In this document: positions 61,001 through 64,000 of the stretch, piece by piece
How positions within the stretch are numbered: position 1 is the first letter of the stretch
Layout: the number at the start of each line of letters is the position of its first letter
From: an uncultured Pseudomonadota bacterium
GTDB taxonomy: Bacteria > Myxococcota_A > UBA796 > SXON01
Direction: 5' to 3'
Length of the DNA: 64,000 nt
NCBI GenBank assembly: GCA_903900265.1
Contig: CAIUMM010000040.1
Coordinates: 19,912-83,911 of the forward strand
Translations under genes and position numbers: made by a program
Notes under the pieces: generated by a model
What the model was told of the DNA's origin: nothing
Database searches by the model: none
What the model saw: the letters and a program-made list of their open reading frames with translations, nothing else

Positions 61001-61201
61001 CGCGACCATCCCGCAACCCGATGCGCATTCCGCGCAAGCCGTGGAAAAATACGTAGCTACACCCGGGAGTTCATCCTCGGGCATCTGCACGTACGGGAGG
61101 TAATGTTCGACAGGAGTACGCGGGTCGATGCTGCACGCAGCAGCAGTCGCGGCGGTGGCGATACTCGCGGTCTTGAGGAAATCGCGGCGGTTCAGGTCCA
61201 T
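58070..61201 (-). CDS. actB: Alternative complex III subunit ActB (molybdopterin-like plus ferredoxin domain)
   Basis: 1043 residues with a twin-arginine signal (RRDFLK at 5-10). The N-terminal molybdopterin-oxidoreductase-like domain keeps four cysteines, C56, C59, C63 and C90 (CAECASGC and LCTRGHFG), where many ActB proteins have lost them. The C-terminal ferredoxin domain (about 790-1000) has clusters in CTGCMACVIACDLEN, CQNCSHAPCEGVCPV, CVGTRYCANNCPYTARRF and CTFCTQRTRA. It carries electrons from quinol to the heme subunits. The end is His-rich (HHVSGEAHHGAATHGEAPHG). ATG at 61201 has AGAGGA upstream. Confidence 0.93.
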   Translation of the reverse strand: MDLNRRDFLKTASIATAATAAACSIDPRTPVEHYLPYVQMPEDELPGVATYFSTACAECASGCGMVARAKEGRVVMVEGNPDWTEGHGLCTRGHFGLVSAYGPERVAGPTAGGKVQDWDSSIKAVSDAIAAAKAAGKQVAWLGQYRTGSLNSLLSEFAGASGLRRVHWEALGVETLLAATRQAFGVATLPTYELSGAQVILSFGMDFLGTAYGAMGMAKGWSSAKNPADGGFVTRLVCVEPRIGVTSAQADHFLPALPGTELAVALAVARLAADKVGYANAGLLAGVDVAAASKLSGIGEEKLKEIAGWITEHPSIVLPGGAVNAGVQATDLAAVTFLLNDICGNIGRSVVFGKEQSYGTVSSYADARALLEDARAGKIGVLFVDGVNPVYNFPEADKAGEALDAVDMLVQFANEKDDSTRPKTLLLPPGSSLETWGDANVTTGVYTLQQPAMTPQHNTLTVGDVVLRLAKAMGLAAPVAAEAVVDPAAAGATDAAVVAAAPVATSSAGFDYADFHAYVQTRWMKNVFDGNGSFDAWWTNVRQKGGHFAPAAATALPLTMASLPGLPTALSQSGAELALVIFPSSNLGDGRHANVPWAQELPDPISTNTWGSWAELNPKTVEKLGLGKTDSVKIKTASGEITLGYFATPGVREDTVAVVLGNGHVNMGNFGTGRGVNPMKLLASAQDATSGALATATTAASISRSEVTSDFFALSGNIDMDGRPIAMACSAEEAAAKPTGEPGEIVEIEEIPWDRRLDEKKGLHDFFPEPQHPTYRFAMAIDLNSCTGCMACVIACDLENNIPFVGPDQVRRGRGMSWIRMDRFVEGEGEHIDVRHLPSMCQNCSHAPCEGVCPVLATYHNLDGLNAMVYNRCVGTRYCANNCPYTARRFNYHTWTWPDSMYLMLNPDVTVREMGVMEKCTFCTQRTRAVKDSWRDMQIESGAQQKVPDHALVKLTACASACPTNSITFGSTNDPEGSVTKKFANPRAYTLLGTLNTKPGVRYLAKARHHVSGEAHHGAATHGEAPHGEAPHGTEHAAEIKEG
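58106..58135 (-). repeat. Tandem 15-base repeat in the ActB C-terminal His-rich tail
   Basis: GTGGGGCGCTTCGCC (plus strand) occurs twice at 58106-58120 and 58121-58135, with a degenerate copy following. It encodes the repeated GEAPHGEAPHG tail of ActB. Slippage could change the number of His-containing units. Confidence 0.65.
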
Positions 61202-61217
61202 CGTGCGGTCCTCTGGT

Positions 61218-61928
61218 CTACTTGTGGCATGTCCAGCAATCCTTCAGCTCAGAGCGCCGAAGTTCCTTCTGCGTTCCGTAGCTGTCATCCAAATCGTGCT
61301 GGGCGTGGCAATCCAAACACCAACCCATGTTGAGAGAGGCCACCCGCTGGGCGACCCCCATTTCCTGTACCTGTCCGTGGCACTCCTGACACTGCACGCC
61401 GCCAAGCACATGACGCTTGTGGTTGAAGTACACGAAGTCGGGGAGGTCATGGACCTTGATCCACGGGATCGGCGTACCGGCGCCATCCTTCCAGAAGTCC
61501 GCCAGCTTCTTCAGCTCGGGACGCCCCTCAGTGTCGATCTGAGAGTGGCAGCCCATGCAAAGTTGCGTGGGCGGGATGCCCGCGTGCTGGCCCTTGCGCG
61601 CGCTCGAGTGGCAGTACTGGCAGTCCATACCCAGCACGCCAGCATGACGATCATGCGGGAACGCGATCGGCTGCTCAATCGCCTCGTCCAGCGGGTCGCC
61701 GATAGCGACGCTCAGGTTCTCAGGAAAGAACGTCATCTTGTCGACTTCAAGCGGAGAGGCATCCATGGGGATGTCCACGATTGAAATCGGAGCGAGATTC
61801 TTACTGCCGATCGGGAAGTTTTCCTCATCAGCAGGGTTGGCGACGGTGTTCATTTCACAGCCGACGGTGGCCCAGAGCGGGACAGTCACCAGCGCGAACA
61901 CCAGGTTGGCTCCCGGCAGCGATCGCAT
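61218..61928 (-). CDS. actA: Alternative complex III pentaheme cytochrome ActA
   Basis: 236 residues. A membrane anchor or lipobox-like signal (TVPLWATVGC) leads into five CxxCH sites: CQYCH, CMGCH, CQECH, CLDCH and CWTCH, spread from about residue 103 to the end. This is the usual heme number of ActA. It takes electrons from ActB. It starts with ATG at 61928, preceded by GGAGG four bases upstream, and is the first gene of the operon; the 149-base gap upstream has no obvious promoter. Confidence 0.93.
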   Translation of the reverse strand: MRSLPGANLVFALVTVPLWATVGCEMNTVANPADEENFPIGSKNLAPISIVDIPMDASPLEVDKMTFFPENLSVAIGDPLDEAIEQPIAFPHDRHAGVLGMDCQYCHSSARKGQHAGIPPTQLCMGCHSQIDTEGRPELKKLADFWKDGAGTPIPWIKVHDLPDFVYFNHKRHVLGGVQCQECHGQVQEMGVAQRVASLNMGWCLDCHAQHDLDDSYGTQKELRRSELKDCWTCHK

Positions 61929-62039
61929 GAGTCCTCCTGCCGAAGTGGCGGGGGATGAGGGGAAGGGACAGAGGGGAAGAGACCGAACGTTCCTGCTGAC
62001 CTCGCGGCAACAGGACTACGGGGCGCCACGCTAACGCAC

Positions 62040-62067
62040 CGCCGGAGGGCTTTCAACCCATCCGGCG
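62040..62067 (-). terminator. Possible terminator hairpin after the cytochrome lipoprotein gene
   Basis: CGCCGGA (62040-62046) and TCCGGCG (62061-62067) form a perfect seven-base stem, extended by inner GGG/CCC pairing. It lies just past the stop of the cytochrome gene, in the minus-strand reading direction, and upstream of actA. There is no T-tract after it, so it may be a Rho-linked or weak terminator, or an RNA end. The rest of the 61929-62077 gap shows no other clear signal. Confidence 0.4.
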
Positions 62068-62077
62068 CGCGTTCTGA

Positions 62078-62590
62078 CTACTTGCCGACGAAGTCACTCT
62101 CGAGGTACGCGAGAACCTGCCACGCTTCGTCGTCGGAGAGTCCGAGGGGGGCCATCGCGGTGCCCTGAATCCCGTTCTTGAGGATCCAGAACTTCACGCC
62201 CGGGGAGGTCGCATCCCAGCGGGTTTTGTCATGGAAGTTCGAGGGTTTCTGCGGCAATGAAGCACCAGCGACACCGTCACCCGCGCCGGCTACGCCGTGA
62301 CAGATCGTGCACTTGCCGGCGAAGGTCGCCTTGCCTGCGGCGATCGCCGCGGCGTCACCCGACTTGGGGTTGGGACCGTCGGACTTGGCGGCCTTGGCGG
62401 CCTCGTAGGCCTTGGCTGCGAACTCGTCCGGAGTGTAAGGGCCGGAGGGGACAGGGGCTGCGACGGGCGCGGCCACCGGGGGAGGCGCGGCCTCTACCGG
62501 AGCGGGCGCGGGCGCGACCTCAGCAGGAGCCACGGGCTTGGCATCACCACCACAAGCGACCAACAGGAGAGCGAGAGAAAGAATCGACAT
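62078..62590 (-). CDS. Mono-heme cytochrome c lipoprotein
   Basis: 170 residues with a lipobox (LALLLVACGG) followed by a Pro/Ala-rich linker (about 20-55). The cytochrome domain has a single CxxCH (CTICH, near 96) and a likely axial Met in GTAMAPLGLS near 145. Its place next to the alternative complex III operon makes it a candidate acceptor of electrons, anchored by lipid at the membrane. ATG at 62590 has AGAGG eight bases upstream. A longer frame upstream is less likely, since it would bury the signal. Confidence 0.85.
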   Translation of the reverse strand: MSILSLALLLVACGGDAKPVAPAEVAPAPAPVEAAPPPVAAPVAAPVPSGPYTPDEFAAKAYEAAKAAKSDGPNPKSGDAAAIAAGKATFAGKCTICHGVAGAGDGVAGASLPQKPSNFHDKTRWDATSPGVKFWILKNGIQGTAMAPLGLSDDEAWQVLAYLESDFVGK

Positions 62591-62652
62591 TCTACGGACC
62601 TCTGAAAAGGCCGCTCTCCTAACATCGCCGCGACCGATTGTCACCGCCATGT

Positions 62653-63579
62653 CTACGGCGAGGGCGGGTTGAGGACCTTCTCCTTTTTGCGCGGGAAGAG
62701 TCGAATATACACGCCTTCTTCCTGTGTGACCTGAAGGACATCGCTGCGCGTGATTCCGTTTGCCTTGTCGAGCAGCTGGGTCACGCTGCCGGTGGCTGCG
62801 TCCAGCTTCACCAGCATCGCGCGACCGTCTTTGACCGCCGCGGCGACTTCGTCCAATAGAGCGGGAACCTGCGTGGGCGGCACGCTCGCGACGAGCGCGT
62901 CCAAACGCGCAACCGTCCCGTCCATTCGCTGAAGGATGGGTCGGGCCTCGTCCACCGTTTGACGGACGCTCTTCAGCGTAGCGTGCGCTTCGGACACCAG
63001 CGCGGGCAGCTCCGCGGAAGAGAGGGCGAGGTTGTGCATCGCGGTCTCGGCGTCGACCAGCATCCGCTTCGGACGCTCGGGGTCATCCGCCACCGCACCT
63101 TGCAAGCTAGCGATCAGTCCCCTCACCGCTTCGGGGTCGACCGCATCCAGCAGCGGCCCCATGCGCGTCACGAGCTGATCGATCTCCAGGGATTGAGCGT
63201 CGGCCGTGAGCACGCCCCCATCGGCAAGCAGCGGCGCATCTCGGGTCTGGGGGATGATCTCAACGTACTTTTCTCCGAGCACCGACCGAGCGCGCAGCGC
63301 GACCTTTGCATCGGCGCGGATGCCGGCGTCCACGTCCAACGCGATCTGGAGCTTGGCTTGATCAAAGTCCACAAGCATCTTGTCGACCCGCCCGACCGGC
63401 ACTCCTGCGACGCTCACCGCCGCGCCTTCCGACAACCCCGCAACATCCGGCATGATCGCGGTGACGTGAATGCTCTCGTCGCCAAGTCGACGAATCGCGC
63501 CTGCTTCGAGAGCCAGAAAGGTGAGCAGTCCGCCGGCGACGATCACCAGAACGCCAACACCGATTTCATGCCGAGCCAT
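62653..63579 (-). CDS. MlaD/MCE-domain protein
   Basis: 308 residues. One N-terminal membrane segment (VGVLVIVAGGLLTFLALEAGAI near 7-28), then the MCE domain (about 38-120; GLSEGAAVSVAGVPVGRVDKM, ALRARSVLGEKYVEIIP), then a long helical tail (about 150-290) that can form the needle-like tube of MCE proteins. It binds lipids for transport between the membranes. The permease (MlaE) and ATPase (MlaF) genes are not in the window; the upstream neighbour is not one of them, though they may lie elsewhere. ATG at 63579 starts the anchor. Confidence 0.85.
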   Translation of the reverse strand: MARHEIGVGVLVIVAGGLLTFLALEAGAIRRLGDESIHVTAIMPDVAGLSEGAAVSVAGVPVGRVDKMLVDFDQAKLQIALDVDAGIRADAKVALRARSVLGEKYVEIIPQTRDAPLLADGGVLTADAQSLEIDQLVTRMGPLLDAVDPEAVRGLIASLQGAVADDPERPKRMLVDAETAMHNLALSSAELPALVSEAHATLKSVRQTVDEARPILQRMDGTVARLDALVASVPPTQVPALLDEVAAAVKDGRAMLVKLDAATGSVTQLLDKANGITRSDVLQVTQEEGVYIRLFPRKKEKVLNPPSP

Positions 63580-63637
63580 GCTTCTACCAGCCAGAAGCGC
63601 GGACTATCCTGCCTCTACGGCACGGGCACCCTGAAGC

Positions 63638-64000
63638 TCAGGGCTCAGCGAGCCGCTGGATAAGGTTTTGCCAGACCACCTCGCCCTCCGCGCTCAGCAG
63701 ATCGGGGGTGCCGTCGTCGCTGCTGCCCCATCCCCAAAACCAGTAGCGATCCACATGCCCAAGATCCGCATACTGGCCCGGATAACGGTCATCCCAACCG
63801 AGGACCTCCAGACCAGCCGCGGCGGGAACGATGCCGACGTCCGTGACGGCGGTTTGCCACACGTCGACGATGGAGTCGGAGCTGAGATCAACGCCAGTAA
63901 ACACAGGATCCGACTCGAACCCATCATTCACCGACAAGCCATCTACCGTCCCCGTGGCGCCGTCGTTGATGCCGATGCCGATGTCCAAGCCTTCATAGGC
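63638..64000 (-). CDS. C-terminal part of an unrecognised, probably secreted protein (partial)
   Basis: The frame is open to the right edge, so the start lies beyond the window; 120 residues are visible. The part seen is acidic and aromatic (GLDIGIGINDGATGTVDGL; YWFWGWGSSDDGTP), with no membrane segment and no motif I know. The acidic, Gly- and Asp-rich composition is like the calcium-binding or adhesive regions of the other surface proteins here. A TTG near 63988 could be read as a start but is not needed. Confidence 0.5.
   Translation of the reverse strand, partial: AYEGLDIGIGINDGATGTVDGLSVNDGFESDPVFTGVDLSSDSIVDVWQTAVTDVGIVPAAAGLEVLGWDDRYPGQYADLGHVDRYWFWGWGSSDDGTPDLLSAEGEVVWQNLIQRLAEP

Noticed and set aside
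59210..61333. A 707-codon frame antisense to actB, and a similar one antisense to A2M at 6769-8892
   Set aside because: Both cover well-supported genes on the other strand and show no motif or ribosome site.
1..64000. tRNA, rRNA, insertion sequences, prophage or plasmid genes
   Set aside because: I looked on both strands and saw no convincing case; the dense packing of genes leaves little room for them.

Overview
The window is a dense, GC-rich chromosomal segment from a diderm bacterium. Many lipoboxes, a Wza-type export protein, an MlaD protein, several c-type cytochromes and many secreted beta-propeller lipoproteins point to this. The best fit is Myxococcota or a related former deltaproteobacterial group. 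The hints are a MopE-type CDGxDxDCDGxxDC metal motif, an alternative complex III operon, secreted CotH and YVTN-like proteins, and a cyclic-nucleotide/methyltransferase fusion. This placement is inference; there is no rRNA or marker tree here. I see no tRNA, rRNA, insertion sequence, phage, plasmid or CRISPR signal, and no gene-free stretch longer than about 300 bases.

Layout. 1-2.9 kb: the end of a radical-SAM-type protein, an acyl-CoA synthetase and a calcineurin-like phosphatase. 3.0-11.1 kb: bacterial alpha-2-macroglobulin followed at once by pbpC, the classic periplasmic defence and wall-repair pair. 11-17.1 kb (minus): two large secreted propeller lipoproteins and a Nudix hydrolase with overlapping ends. 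17.1-19.4 kb (plus): an orphan tandem bacterial-microcompartment (BMC) domain protein, a MopE-motif/FG-GAP lipoprotein and a small alpha/beta hydrolase. 19.5-22.4 kb: a CotH-like lipoprotein and an Xaa-Pro aminopeptidase. 22.4-26.7 kb: six small secreted or membrane proteins of unknown role. 26.7-30.2 kb: housekeeping genes (recO, rodZ-like, TPR lipoprotein, mtnP, ftsB-like). 30.3-34.7 kb: an exopolysaccharide core (polyprenyl-phosphate sugar transferase, Wza-like exporter, and a divergent Wzz/BY-kinase fusion). 34.7-39.7 kb: a HEAT-repeat lipoprotein, a radical-SAM-like protein without its N-terminal cluster motif, a lipoyl-less E2-type acyltransferase, an M24 protein, rnc and mnmA. 39.8-42.1 kb: a pentaheme cytochrome and an ECF sigma/ChrR-like cupin pair. 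42.3-49.5 kb (minus): a carbamoyltransferase, a GH57 enzyme, a ketosynthase fused to a second ketosynthase-like domain, and an APC permease. 49.5-54.1 kb: a C_GCAxxG_C_C-type protein, a small charged protein, a cNMP-binding/methyltransferase protein, an aldehyde dehydrogenase and a DUF4863-like cupin. 54.1-61.9 kb (minus): a complete alternative complex III operon, actABCDEF. 62-64 kb: a mono-heme cytochrome lipoprotein, an MlaD/MCE protein and the end of an unidentified gene.

How the parts work together. The Act complex oxidises quinol and passes electrons to cytochrome c; the neighbouring cytochrome lipoprotein is a plausible acceptor, and no terminal oxidase lies in the window. The A2M/PbpC pair, the RodZ-like protein, the FtsB-like protein and MlaD serve the envelope, and the EPS genes make and export surface polysaccharide. 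The least explained items are the orphan BMC-T protein, the ketosynthase double-domain protein coupled to GH57 and next to a carbamoyltransferase, an ActB that appears to keep the N-terminal iron-sulfur cysteines, and the radical-SAM-like protein that lacks the usual cluster motif.
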